64,000 nucleotides of DNA from JBEISR01 sp044371425 (GTDB lineage: Bacteria; Planctomycetota; Planctomycetia; Pirellulales; Pirellulaceae), in the NCBI GenBank assembly GCA_044371425.1, contig JBILTR010000026.1, positions 5,067-69,066 on the forward strand, read 5' to 3'. Below the pieces are notes generated by a model that saw only the letters and a list, made by a program, of their open reading frames with translations, was not told the DNA's origin and searched no databases. The position numbers and the translations under genes were made by a program. This document shows positions 47,085-57,100 of this stretch, piece by piece; positions within the stretch are counted from its first letter, which is position 1; each line of letters starts with the position of its first letter.

Positions 47085-47624
47085 GTGATAATTCGCATAC
47101 TCCTCTGTTCTATCGTTATGTTCATCTGTCTACTTGCGTCGTTTTTTTGCCGACATGCATATGTTGACGTCGCTCGAGCTGTCGATTGGAAGGGGAGTGA
47201 GTACTGGCTCAAGTTCTACTTCATTTCGTGCACGCACATCATGCCGGGGATGGTCGGCATGGCGATTTCATTCCGGCGTTCTCAATTGCGGTTCTTGCTT
47301 TGGTCGATCCCGACAATCCTCGTCGCCCTGTATACATTGATGCTATGGCGTGAGCCCCGACCATGGTCATTAGAATCAGGACCACCCGTGTCAGCCGCTT
47401 TTTTTCACATTTACATGCACCCGCTTGTCTTTTTGAATCCCCTATACTATCTCCAAAGTGTCAATCTCTTCAGTCTTAGACAGGCGGCTTCCTTTGTGTT
47501 CTTTGCTGTTGCGTTTTTGGATATCGGTACGATCGGGAGGTCACGAACGGGCATTAAGGTAGCCAGCGGGACAGAACCAAGCGATGCACCCAAGTCGCCG
47601 GTAAACCGCGAATTTGAGTCATAG
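47085..47624 (+). CDS. Unrecognised four-helix membrane protein (integron cassette gene)
   Basis: A 179-residue protein of unknown family starting at GTG. It has four hydrophobic segments (about 3-24, 46-64, 70-86, 125-148) and a polar tail. The last 17 codons lie inside the attC-like site 2, which is typical of cassette genes whose 3' end runs into the recombination site. It lies between attC-like sites 1 and 2 on the same strand, with 30 bases between the site-1 cleavage point and the start codon. Base composition is lower in G+C than in the surrounding genes. No function can be assigned. Confidence 0.65.
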   Translation: MIIRILLCSIVMFICLLASFFCRHAYVDVARAVDWKGSEYWLKFYFISCTHIMPGMVGMAISFRRSQLRFLLWSIPTILVALYTLMLWREPRPWSLESGPPVSAAFFHIYMHPLVFLNPLYYLQSVNLFSLRQAASFVFFAVAFLDIGTIGRSRTGIKVASGTEPSDAPKSPVNREFES

Positions 47625-47661
47625 TTTCTTGGCGGCGACATGGGTGATCGCCGTCGTTCGG
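47574..47661 (+). other. attC-like recombination site 2
   Basis: Left arm AAC at 47575, then GCGAT, an extrahelical G, CACCC, a short mismatch and GTCGCCG (to 47600). Right arm from 47633: CGGCGAC, mismatch, GGGTG, ATCGC, then CGTCGTTC with GTT at 47656. All three blocks pair perfectly (7, 5 and 5 pairs), and the outer AAC/GTT match. The variable loop of about 32 bases contains the stop codon of the cassette gene. Confidence 0.85.
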
Positions 47662-47755
47662 CTGAGATATTCCGGGCCCACAATGGAGATAAGAGACTGA
47701 AGGGAGTCTTCGTCATTCCGTCCATAACGATATCCTGACTCCCACGAACTTCACT

Positions 47756-48589
47756 ATGCGTGTCGTCATTACACATCTCATCTTCATTGTCGGCATTGCA
47801 GTGATCCTTGCATTCTCGATGGTCTACCCGTTCCTTGCGGGCAGATATGATAGGTTGGCAGTGCCGCTTTCGACGATGGTGCAAGTGTTTGGAGTAGTGG
47901 GGCTGACGTTGGTTCCCGTGGGTTTGCTGTGGCTCATTATTCCGAGGTACGGTTTTGCGTTTGCAGTGCTCGCGACGATTGCTGGCACATGCGTCTCACT
48001 CGTTCTGGCCCTATTCGCGACACTTAGCGTTGGCAACGCATTCGGCGTAATCACGCTCGGAGCTTGGGCGTTCATCCTCTGGTCGCTGATCCCAAGGATG
48101 AAGCACATGAAGGGTGTCCCTCATCGAGAGATCCATCCTGCATCGCTCTATTTGGTACTCTTGCCCTTATTTGCCCTCGCTTCCCAGTTGGCTCTTGCTG
48201 AGCCGGTGGCGAAGTGGAGCAGGGATCGTGCGATTGCGAATGCGGCGGAATTCATTGCCGACATCGAGCAGTATTACACTAGGCATGGCCGATATCCGCT
48301 TGCGCTCCAAGCACAGAATAGAGACTACAATCCTGATGTCGTAGGCGTTGATCAGTACCGATATATGCCGCACGGCGAATCTTACAATCTCTCCTTCGAG
48401 CAACCTCGATTTCTGCTGGATCGATTCGGCACACGGGAGTGGGTCGTTTACAATCCGCACGACGAGCATCGGGTGTACAGCCACACTGCTTGGCTCCTTC
48501 CACCACCCGACGTGGCGGAACCGAGTCAAGGTTGGTACGATTCAGGTCACACAGGTCATTTGCACTGGATGTATTTCTGGTTCGATTGA
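47756..48589 (+). CDS. Unrecognised membrane protein with pseudopilin-like C-terminal domain (integron cassette gene)
   Basis: A 277-residue protein: four transmembrane helices in the first 130 residues (MRVVITHLIFIVGIAVILAF and following), a fifth near 132-148, then a soluble tail of about 125 residues starting DRAIANAAEFIADIEQYYTR, whose helix followed by HGRYPLAL resembles the post-helix region of type II pseudopilins, though the hydrophobic stalk and prepilin cleavage site are missing. It starts 98 bases after attC-like site 2 and stops 15 bases before the attC half-site. Function unknown. Confidence 0.68.
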   Translation: MRVVITHLIFIVGIAVILAFSMVYPFLAGRYDRLAVPLSTMVQVFGVVGLTLVPVGLLWLIIPRYGFAFAVLATIAGTCVSLVLALFATLSVGNAFGVITLGAWAFILWSLIPRMKHMKGVPHREIHPASLYLVLLPLFALASQLALAEPVAKWSRDRAIANAAEFIADIEQYYTRHGRYPLALQAQNRDYNPDVVGVDQYRYMPHGESYNLSFEQPRFLLDRFGTREWVVYNPHDEHRVYSHTAWLLPPPDVAEPSQGWYDSGHTGHLHWMYFWFD

Positions 48590-48604
48590 TAACCGCACGA
48601 CAAG

Positions 48605-48633
48605 CCGAACAAAACGGTGCACCGGAGCGGGCG
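48605..48633 (+). other. attC-like left half-site (truncated)
   Basis: CCGAACAAAACGGTGCACCG followed by GAGCGGGC has the same form as the left arms of sites 1 and 2 (GAACAAA, then paired boxes with an unpaired base). No matching right arm with CGCTCGGTG and GCGTT follows; a dispersed repeat begins about 115 bases on, so the site seems cut. Confidence 0.6.
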
Positions 48634-49075
48634 AACGAGCCCAGGGCCAGCGCCACCAATTCGGTGATGGATTCAGAAAGGATAAGGTCCAGGATCATGC
48701 ATTACAGGCTTGGTTCGAAAGAGCAAGCTTGATGGATCCTGCGCGATCGGTGCCGCCCCTTCAGGGCGGGGGCCATGAAGTCGAATTCTTCATGGGCAAT
48801 AAAACATACCCAGGGCGTTGCCCTGGGCTAGATCATCGTCGTGCCGTTGGCACTTGAAGCCAGATTCCGAAGGGTATGTTCACACAGCACAGCAAACTAC
48901 AGAACCTTCCCAGGCTTTCTTCATTTCAGCGCTACCACCAAGACATTGGCACGACCAAACCCATGATGTGCAATGCGATACCCAGGGGCAACGCCCCAAA
49001 GTTCTTCTTGCCACGACTCGAATCGGCGACGAAACGCCACCGGACGGCTAGTGAATGTCCCTCGTCCTTTCTTCT
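48634..49075. other. Gene-free junction after the cassette array
   Basis: Between the truncated attC half-site and the 3' end of a minus-strand gene. It holds repeat family A copy 2 and a further CCCAGGGGCAACGCCCC fragment near 48989. No gene is supported. Confidence 0.5.
48749..48859 (+). repeat. Dispersed repeat family A, copy 2
   Basis: Same modules as the copy at 720-830: GGTGCCGCCCCTTCAGGGCG, CCCAGGGCGTTGCCCTGGG and CGTCGTGCCGTTGGCACTTG, here on the plus strand. Confidence 0.8.
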
Positions 49076-49444
49076 CTATTTGCAGACCAATACCTGAACA
49101 CCGTTTTCCCAAATCGTTAAGTTGAGTGGGCTTAAAGGCACTGCAGTACCCTTACATGATTTTTGTAGACTCCCACTTTTCGACACGACAATGCCTCTCA
49201 AATCGCCGCAATTTCCGTTGACACATTCACGCAATTCGTAGTAGTAGTTCGCGTTGACTTGCCCCAACTTCCCTATGAAGGTCAGGCAATAATTGTAGCT
49301 GGGTGGAGCCTTTCGCCTCTTGGATCGTTTTGTATTGGTCGTCTTCTTCTTTGCAGCCAACTTCTGCGCTGTCGTCTTCTTCCCTACAACCTTCTTGACG
49401 GCAGTTTTTTTGACGGGAGTCGACGCAGCTTTTTTCTTTGCCAT
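49076..49444 (-). CDS. Small lysine-rich protein with C-terminal Cys/Tyr domain, paralogue 1
   Basis: A 122-residue protein. The first 48 residues are Lys/Ala/Thr-rich (MAKKKAASTPVKKTAVKKV), like bacterial histone H1-type tails, and would bind nucleic acid or other polyanions. The rest is a compact beta-like domain, YNYCLTFIGKLGQVNANYYY then ELRECVNG...GIVVSKSGSL...SPLNLTIWENGVQVLV, with four or five Cys. I do not know the family. The next gene encodes a relative with the same layout. I start at the ATG at 49444, which gives MAKK as in the paralogue; the frame opens at 49465. Confidence 0.7.
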   Translation of the reverse strand: MAKKKAASTPVKKTAVKKVVGKKTTAQKLAAKKKTTNTKRSKRRKAPPSYNYCLTFIGKLGQVNANYYYELRECVNGNCGDLRGIVVSKSGSLQKSCKGTAVPLSPLNLTIWENGVQVLVCK

Positions 49445-49540
49445 GATTGAACCACATCTATCCAAAGAAACGACTACGAAATGCGATACGGCGACGATGC
49501 CGTATCGCGATGGAGCCTTTAGAAAAATCCGAATGTCAAA

Positions 49541-49987
49541 TCAGGTCAGATCGAGGATGAAGTTGTAGCCGGCTTGCACTGTGCCCCGGATGATGATTAC
49601 TGGATCGATGTTGGAAAGCAGGTTTCCATCTGGCTTGACCATGGGGCAGACCTGATTGGGCAGTCTTGTCTTGGAAACCATGATGCTTTTTTCGTAGGTG
49701 GAGCAGTTGGTGATCTGGTAGTAGTAGACGCTGTTCTTTACGAACAGCAGTTCTACCGCGTACTGGGTGGTCCATGTTCTACGCGCTTCCACGCTGCGCC
49801 ATGCGAGTTTCTTTGGCTTCGCGTTCTTGCCTCGCACCACTTTCTTGGTGGTTGATGCCACCTTGGCCCGCTGCTTTTTGGCGCTGGCCGACCGCTTGGC
49901 AGGTGCCTTCTTCGGTGCAACTTTTTTGACAGACGTCTTGGTGGCTGTGGTTTTAGAAGAGGCGGAAGCAGCAACCTTCTTGGCCAT
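49541..49987 (-). CDS. Small lysine-rich protein with C-terminal Cys/Tyr domain, paralogue 2
   Basis: A 148-residue protein with a longer Lys/Ala/Ser-rich basic tail (MAKKVAASASSKTTATKTSV, about 65 residues) and a C-terminal domain YAVELLFVKNSVYYYQITNC ... IMVSKTRLP ... NIDPVIIIRGTVQAGYNFIL. It aligns with paralogue 1 through MAKK.AAS, YYY..(L/I)..C and (V/M)VSK. The two genes are in tandem, 97 bases apart, and probably arose by duplication. Function unknown; the tail suggests nucleoid or polyanion binding. Confidence 0.7.
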   Translation of the reverse strand: MAKKVAASASSKTTATKTSVKKVAPKKAPAKRSASAKKQRAKVASTTKKVVRGKNAKPKKLAWRSVEARRTWTTQYAVELLFVKNSVYYYQITNCSTYEKSIMVSKTRLPNQVCPMVKPDGNLLSNIDPVIIIRGTVQAGYNFILDLT

Positions 49988-50079
49988 GATGGAAGAGACT
50001 CCTGAAAAATAGATCGTGAAAATGAATCACAAAACGAAGCGCTTTCGTGAGCTTACCGTCTTTAGCCAACGGCGTGTGC

Positions 50080-52179
50080 TTACCGTGGGGCTATTTCCAG
50101 CGACAGGCGAAAACCGAGCATGGGACTGGTTCTGTCTGCATTATCGAACGAGAACTCCATCGTCGGAGGCTCTGATTCAGGAACATCGGTCCCGGGCTGC
50201 CACCAGTTGCTTCCGACGGTCGCCCGAAGTTGCTGACTGGTGCTGGAGACCAACTCGGGTGGCACGATCCCCATCAAATCCTTTGGAAGCGCGGGGCGTT
50301 CATCGATCCACTCGGCAGGTAGGCCATAAAGCCCTTCGATGCCGCTGTCGGTTTGATCCCATGGCCCTTCTGGCCGAGCTCGTCGATAGGCTTCGTATTG
50401 GGTCGCAGGAGAGTCTGTCGACCACGGCCTCGGTCGGATCGAATTCCCCTGGATGGCCAGGATGAATTGATCTGCTGTGACCAACCGCTTTCCTACCGTC
50501 TCCGCGAAAACCAGTACTTCATCCAAGCTGATATCGACAACGGATTGGTCCATTTGTTCGGCAGAAACCCCCTTCAGTCCATCCCATTCCGGGAGGACCT
50601 CTTGGAATTGCCGGTAGGAGACTTCCCGAGCATCGATCAGGAACGGAGCCACCACACGCTCCTTTTCCCCAGCAACTCTTCCGGGTAACAGTTTCGGATC
50701 CCAGCTTCCCCCCGGATGCTCGATCATCCGAACATCCGCCAGAGGTCTTGGTGGAGAGAGCGGCGTTAGTTTGACCAGTCCCTGAGCCGATTCGTCCCAT
50801 GACCTATGCGACATTGGCAGCCCATGGGCCTGCAGGATCGCGATCTGCTTGGGGGAGGGAATCTGCCGATAGATCGACCGAATGAACCGACCATCCAGAT
50901 AGTCAATGCGATAGATGCCTGGATCCAGCAGCACTTCCTCTCCGGTGCGGCTTGCGATGGAAGGTGCTCCCTGCACCAACAATCCGTTGGCAGAGGACTG
51001 GGCATCTGGATCGACCAGCGTCCATTTCAGTTCACGCTGGCCGTAGAGCGAGGGGAGGAGAACGCGCCGCCGACGGTCTGGTTTCCATGCCAGCATGGTT
51101 CCAAGGCCGGTGGCCAGCACCGTTCCGGCGACCGCTGTGCCACGCAGAAAGTTTCTCCGAACCATCCCCTGAGCCACTCGCCGATCGATCGTTGGGTCGG
51201 CAATCAACCGCTCATCCCGCTGATAGCGCCGCAGGTCTTCCTGGAACTCCTGGACGCTGGCATAGCGGTCCTTCGGATCTTTGGCGAGCGCTTTGAGGCA
51301 GATGGCATTGAGCCGCTGGTCGATCTCGGGGCGATGCTCCTTGGGAGCAACGAATTTGTGCTCGATGATCTTCTTAAATATCTCCGGTGTCTTCCCGGAG
51401 AATGGAATCTGACGCGTCAGCATCCAGTAGAGCAGCACTCCCAGCGAGTACTGATCGCTCGCTTCTCCGACCTTCGAGATATCCCCTTGGGCCTGTTCGG
51501 GGGACATGAAGGCAGGGGTGCCAACGCGGCTAGTTCCGGAGGAACCCGTCTGCAAAGCCCCCATCGACGTGCTCAGCCCAAAGTCGATCATGTGGGGCAT
51601 GTTGTTGGAATCGACCAGGATGTTGTTCGGCTTGATGTCGCGATGCAGCACCCCATTTCGATGGGCCGCCGTCACCGGCTCACATACCCGAATGCACATC
51701 TCCACCGTCTGCTCAATCGTCGGTTCCACCGAAAAAACCCAGGCGGCCAGATGCGGTCCGTCGATCCAATCGGTGATGATGCAAAGTCGCCCATCTTCCT
51801 CGAAGATGTCGTGGACAGGGACGATCTGAGGATGTCGCATCTTGGCGGCGACGCGAGCCTCCTGGAGGAAACGCCGATTGGCTGGGGAATCGAGCTGGAT
51901 CGTCTCCCCCTCTTCCGTCCGAGGGATCTTCATGGCGACGGTTTTTTCCAGCTGGCGGTCGTAGACCCGGTAGACCGTTCCAAACGACCCCTCCCCCAAC
52001 ACATCGACCTTCTCGAACCGTCGACCTTCAGCGAACCACTGCTGATCGTCGACCCAGTAAGCTGCCGTAGCAGCCGACTCGGTTCCCGCATGATGATGCC
52101 CACAGGCTGGGCAATCCCAAGAGCCAGAAAAACTGGCAGGAATTTGCGTTGCATCCGCCGCGCAATTGGCGCATTTCAT
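50080..52179 (-). CDS. Ser/Thr protein kinase with FGE/SUMF1-like C-terminal domain
   Basis: A 699-residue protein. An N-terminal zinc ribbon (CANCAA...CPACGHHH) leads into a Hanks kinase domain (about 50-320: LGEGSFGTVYRV, MKIPR, LHRDIKPNNIL, MIDFGLS, GTPAFMSPEQA). At Arg341 a hydrophobic segment begins with RRNFLRGTAVAGTVLATGLG, which looks like a Tat signal. The C-terminal part (about 480-699) has FLIDAREVSYRQFQEVL, VFAETVGKRLVTADQFILA, GLYGLPAEWIDE and MLGFRL, as in formylglycine-generating-enzyme/SUMF1 domains, without the catalytic Cys pair. It probably senses outside and signals inside. GTG at 52206 would add nine residues. Confidence 0.9.
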   Translation of the reverse strand: MKCANCAADATQIPASFSGSWDCPACGHHHAGTESAATAAYWVDDQQWFAEGRRFEKVDVLGEGSFGTVYRVYDRQLEKTVAMKIPRTEEGETIQLDSPANRRFLQEARVAAKMRHPQIVPVHDIFEEDGRLCIITDWIDGPHLAAWVFSVEPTIEQTVEMCIRVCEPVTAAHRNGVLHRDIKPNNILVDSNNMPHMIDFGLSTSMGALQTGSSGTSRVGTPAFMSPEQAQGDISKVGEASDQYSLGVLLYWMLTRQIPFSGKTPEIFKKIIEHKFVAPKEHRPEIDQRLNAICLKALAKDPKDRYASVQEFQEDLRRYQRDERLIADPTIDRRVAQGMVRRNFLRGTAVAGTVLATGLGTMLAWKPDRRRRVLLPSLYGQRELKWTLVDPDAQSSANGLLVQGAPSIASRTGEEVLLDPGIYRIDYLDGRFIRSIYRQIPSPKQIAILQAHGLPMSHRSWDESAQGLVKLTPLSPPRPLADVRMIEHPGGSWDPKLLPGRVAGEKERVVAPFLIDAREVSYRQFQEVLPEWDGLKGVSAEQMDQSVVDISLDEVLVFAETVGKRLVTADQFILAIQGNSIRPRPWSTDSPATQYEAYRRARPEGPWDQTDSGIEGLYGLPAEWIDERPALPKDLMGIVPPELVSSTSQQLRATVGSNWWQPGTDVPESEPPTMEFSFDNADRTSPMLGFRLSLEIAPR

Positions 52180-52831
52180 GATCGGCTCCGCGACGCCATT
52201 TTTCACAACCCCACTTTCATCCTAGGATTCGGCCATGTAGGCTTCAAGAATGTTTCGCAATTTTTGACTAAACGAATCCAAAACAAGAAACGTTGAGCGA
52301 TCCTGCTTGGGATCTCCCTGGGTGCGATCGGTCGGTCGAATCGTCGCTGCGATGTCTTTCAGAGGGATTCCGGCCAACCGTTCTTCCATGCCGGATAGGG
52401 CGAGCTTTCCCGCAATGCCGCTTGAGCCTGAGGGCAGGCCGTTTCGATCGATCAAGCGAGGGGCGTGGCTACCTGCTGCCTTCGCATTCGTCGATTGGCA
52501 AGTGTTCGTCTCTGCCCTTCATTTGCATCGTCGTCTATACTAGATCGATTGCTCCTCAGGCGGTGTCGGTTGGTCGACGATGTGAACTGACCGGACTGCC
52601 ATCGCCACAAGGTTGAACTTTCGCGAAGGGGATCGATCGAGTCGACTGGTTGTGAGGACGAACCAAGTCGATTTGCCTACCCAGCCGCGTCGATCGAACG
52701 ATAGACAATCGCGCTTCACTACTTGCGAATCCCCTTCGTTTTGTCCTCCCAACCCCTCGGTCAACAACTCCATGGTCTCCCCCTTTGCCGGTCAGTGGAA
52801 ATCTCTTCCTGCTCGGTTCCACTTTGGCAGG
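52180..52831. other. Divergent intergenic region
   Basis: About 650 bases between the kinase and lipoprotein starts, which must hold both promoters. The lipoprotein frame is open from 52613, but that leader lacks a signal sequence. No other gene was recognised. Confidence 0.4.
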
Positions 52832-54007
52832 ATGCATCGACTTTTGCTTGGATTGACATGGATGCTTGCGGGCTGTCAGGAATCGCTGCAGGTTCGCGTC
52901 TATGAGATGCCCAAGGAGCCGAAGACGGCGTTGCCCCAGCGCGAGGGTCCCTCTGCCATTCAGCCGCGTAGGATTGTCGGGGCGGTGATTCCGCAGGGGG
53001 AGCAGGTCCTCTTTCTCAAAGGGACCGATACTCCGCAGCGGCTGGAAGGGACGATGCCCGCAGTGGAAGCATTGTGCAGGGGGCTGGTCTGGGATGGCGA
53101 GGGAACACCTCAGTGGAAATTGCCCGAGGGCTGGGTGGAGTTGCCTGGTAGCGGCATGGCGATGGCCATCCTGGAAGGGCCTCCCGCAGATGGCAGTGGC
53201 ACTCCCGTTCGCTGGACGGTGACCTTGCTGGGTCGATCGGGCCCGTGGGAAAACTACCTTCAGGAAAACCTGAATCGATGGCGAGGGCAATTGAACCTAT
53301 CGCCAGTCGATTTGGAATCGTGGAAAAGCGGCTGGACGGAGGTGCCCAGGGAGGGCAGCGACCAGCCAGCAGTGATCGTCGATCTGACGGGGACAGGTAG
53401 CGGTGGAATGTCCGGAAGCGGTGCTCGAGGACCGATGGGTTCGGGTGCATCCAGCAGCCAGGCCCCCGCTGGCCCAGCCGCCGACAATGCCGCTACCAAC
53501 GCAAATCCTCCCGCCGCCGGAAGCCGGGAGGCGGAGCGACCCGAAGGGCCTCAGATTCGATACCAAACCCCCGAGGGATGGGAATCGCTTGGCGAGGGCC
53601 CCTTTAGGCTGGCGGCTTTTCGCATTCCCGATGGCGATGCAAGCCGAGGGGGAGCCTGTGAGCTGACGGTGTCGCTGGCGCGAAACGATCCCCGGCAGAA
53701 CGCTCAAATGTGGGTCGGTCAGGTCTCCCCGAAAGCATCCGAGGAGGAGCAGCAGAGACAATTGGACCAAACCTTGGCCGAAGCGAAAACATTTCAGCGA
53801 GGTCCCCATCGGGGTACGATCTACTGGATGTCCGCTGGCCAGGAACCAGGAGATCCCGCGATCTGGGTTGCATCGATTCCCTACGCCGAAGGGACGATCG
53901 ATCTGTTCGTCAAAGTGCGTGGAAGCCGACAGGCAATCGAGTTGCGTCAGGAAGAGGTGCTTGGTTGGATCGAAAGTCTTTCATGGGATCCACCGAAAAC
54001 CGAATGA
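52832..54007 (+). CDS. Predicted lipoprotein of unknown function
   Basis: A 391-residue protein with a lipoprotein signal MHRLLLGLTWMLAGC (lipobox MLAG-C, Cys15) and two similar beta-rich halves: both contain a 'PEGW' module (WKLPEGWVELPGSGMAMAIL and YQTPEGWESLGEGPFRLAAF) followed by 'WxG' repeats, separated by a Gly/Ser/Ala/Pro linker of about 45 residues. So it is an internal duplication. It precedes the cytochrome c assembly gene by 150 bases and may be cotranscribed, which hints at a role in the same envelope process. The start was chosen for the lipobox. Confidence 0.75.
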   Translation: MHRLLLGLTWMLAGCQESLQVRVYEMPKEPKTALPQREGPSAIQPRRIVGAVIPQGEQVLFLKGTDTPQRLEGTMPAVEALCRGLVWDGEGTPQWKLPEGWVELPGSGMAMAILEGPPADGSGTPVRWTVTLLGRSGPWENYLQENLNRWRGQLNLSPVDLESWKSGWTEVPREGSDQPAVIVDLTGTGSGGMSGSGARGPMGSGASSSQAPAGPAADNAATNANPPAAGSREAERPEGPQIRYQTPEGWESLGEGPFRLAAFRIPDGDASRGGACELTVSLARNDPRQNAQMWVGQVSPKASEEEQQRQLDQTLAEAKTFQRGPHRGTIYWMSAGQEPGDPAIWVASIPYAEGTIDLFVKVRGSRQAIELRQEEVLGWIESLSWDPPKTE

Positions 54008-54158
54008 TCGGCAGGTGATGGCAGCTACGGAAATGACGGTCCCATCGGCGGAGTCCCACAAATCGATGGGAACAGGACGCCAAGGATCGACGGGAATCGG
54101 CGGAACGGATCATTCGGCCGAATGCGAATTTGTTCACTGACAAAAGCAGGTAACAGCG

Positions 54159-57100
54159 ATGGCAACAGGAACCTGGGGCGACGCACGGACGGCAGCGAGT
54201 GCAAAAATCGACAACCCGGCGATCGGGCAAATGCTCTGGCGGGTGCTGAAGGCCCTGGGATCGCTAAAGATCACCGTCGCCATGTTCGCTCTAGGCATCG
54301 TCATCCTTTTCGTCGGCACCCTGGCGCAGGACGAAGAGCAGCTAAAGGATGTCAAAGAAAAGTATTTCAACAGCTGGATCGCACCGGTCGATCTGGATGT
54401 CTTTCTGCCGATCACCATCTGGCCGGATCACCAACGCATTCCCTTTACGATCCCAATCCCTGGAGGGGCGACGGTTGGCCTAGTGCTCCTGATCAATCTG
54501 ATCGCTGCCAAAGTGACGCGGTTTTCCATGCAGGCCACGGGGGGCCGTTTTGCAGCTGGGCTCTTTTTCACCGCCCTAGGATCCGCGCTGCTGGGTCTGG
54601 TGGTCTGGACCGCTCACCAAGCCGATGGGTTGCAGGGGGAACCACCTTTTTCCTACGACTCGCTTTGGAAACTCTGCCTGGGACTGCTTTGGGTGCTAGC
54701 CGCAGCATCGCTGGTCGGTGCCCTGAAATGGCCATCCAGCACACGTCTGGGGCGGCAGGTGCAGTGGCTGACCTTGATCGTTCTTGCGAGCGCAGGAATC
54801 TTCTACGCCGCGACGGGGGACCAGTACCGGATCAACGATCCGGGCCTTCGGATCGTTTGGCAGCTGCTGAAAAGCCTCGTCGTCGGGCTGGTTTTCCTGG
54901 TAGGGTTTCTTCTGCTCTTCGGAAAACGCGGCGGCAATGTCTTGATCCATCTGGGGGTGGCTCTGCTGATGTTGGGCCAGTTCATCTTTGGCGATCCACA
55001 GATCGAAGAACGCATCAGTCTCTACGAAGGCCAGGCGGCCAGCGTCGCCTATCGCATCGATGAGTGCGAGCTAGCGATCATCGATTCCAGTGGCCCAAAG
55101 GACCGCATTGTCTCGATTGAATCGCGTTATCTGCAGCGAGCTGCCGGGACGGGAAAGCCGATCGAGCATCCGGAGCTTCCAGTCAAGCTGGTGGTCGATC
55201 AGTATTACGTCAACTCGGGGCTGGTCGACCTAAAAGACCTGACCAAGCAACCGGCGACGGCCGGGACGGGGCTGACGATCGGTGCGATGGAGAAGCCCAA
55301 GAGTGGCGGTGCCAACAGCGACGTGAACATCGCATCGGCGTATGTCACCGTGCTGCCGAAAGCAGGTGAAAAACCCCTGGGGACCTACTTGGTCAGCCAG
55401 TTCCTGCATGACGATGAACTGACGCCGAGGGTGACATCGGAGACGATTCAGGTCGACGGCAAGCCGTTGCAGATGCAGTTGCGATTCGCCAAGTCGGTCA
55501 AGCCCTACAGTCTACGCCTGGATGATGTGCAGCGGATCGACTACAGCGGCACCATGACGCCGCGCGATTATTCTTCTTTCGTCACCATCACCGACCAGCA
55601 GGGAGAGAGTCGGCAGCAGGGACGCATCTGGATGAACAACCCGATGCGGTACCGAGGAGAGACGTTTTACCAGAGCGGTTATGCGTCGGAGGAGGAGACG
55701 AAGATTGGTGAAAAGACGATTCTGCAGGTGGTGACCAATGCGGGTTGGCTGATCCCGTACGTCGCCTGCGTGCTGAGCGGACTGGGGATGCTGGTTCATT
55801 TTTCCGGGACCTTCGCCCGCTTTGCGCTCCGGTACGATCGCGTTGCCGGGGATGTCGCAGAGAGTTCGGCCAGCGTGAGCGATCCTGGGGCGATGGTGGC
55901 GCGCTGGCGCAATGCGGCTCGCCAAGCCTCCCAAGGTCATGCACGTTGGGCGATCCCTTTGGTGGCCTTGCTCTTGGCTGGTTTGTGGATCGGTTCGAAA
56001 GCCAGGAAGCCGTCGGTGGAGCCTAGGCAATTCGACTGGTATGCGGTCGGTCAGATTCCGATGCAGCATGAAGGGCGGATCAAGCCGCTGGATAGTGTCG
56101 CCAGAAACCTGCTGCAGGCCGTCTCCAACAAGGCCGAGGTGAAAAGTTCCACTGGGGAAAAAATCCCTGCCAGTCGATGGCTGATGGGACTGATGTCCGA
56201 GGACGCCGCAATGCTTCGGGTCCCCTGCATCCGCATCGACGCCAAGGAGGTTCTCGATGCGCTCGGCTTGGAGAATCGTGAAGGGCATCGCTACAGCTAC
56301 GAAGAGGTAGCGCCGGGAATGGGAGCCATTCGAGAGGAACTGCGATCGCTGGATCCAGAGAACCAAGCCAAGTGGACTTTCGCTCAAAAGAAGAAAGCGG
56401 AACTCAGCAGCCGCTTTGGAGTGATGGAGTTGGTGCGGTTCGCATACCGCCCCGACCTGCCTCAGATCCCAGCCGGGGCGCAAGGGGAGGAAGCGCAGGA
56501 ACAGTTCCAGAGGGACTTTCGGCAGGTCTTCGCACGGGTGCAGATGATCGAGCAGGCCAATCCACCTGGGATCATTCCTCCGGCAGCTCCCAAGGAGGAC
56601 GCGAAGGGGAAGGTGGTCAGCCCCGAGCGATGGCAGGCTTTTGGGCCAGCGATCTTCACAGCCTTCGCATCGCGACTTATGCAGATGGAAGCAGATCAAA
56701 CGGGAGTCTTGGCGTTCGCCGATATGGTCGATGCCTTGAGAGCCGACGATGCCAGGAAGTTCAACGACCAGGTCGACAAGTTCAAACGATGGATGGCGGA
56801 GTCCAATCCGGAAGGGGTGCGGATGAAGAAGGCGGGGTTTGAAGCGTGGTACAACCACATCAGCCCAGTCAATTTTTCGGCGACACTCTATGTCGTGATC
56901 GCACTAGTCTGCCTCGCCAGCTTCCTGATCGCCAGGCACCCTCTCAGGCGTTACGCGTTCTGGTTTTGCGTCGCCGCCTTTGCGCTCCATACCTTTGCGA
57001 TCGGTGCACGCATCTACATTTCCGAACGACCGCCGGTGGTTAACCTGTATTCTTCGGCGGTCTTTATCGGCTGGTCGGTGGTGTTGGCCGGTTTGATCAT

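Noticed and set aside
48348..49097. Overlapping plus-strand frames after the second cassette gene
   Set aside because: They read through the cassette gene in other frames, the truncated attC half and repeat A; no domain and no ribosome-binding site.
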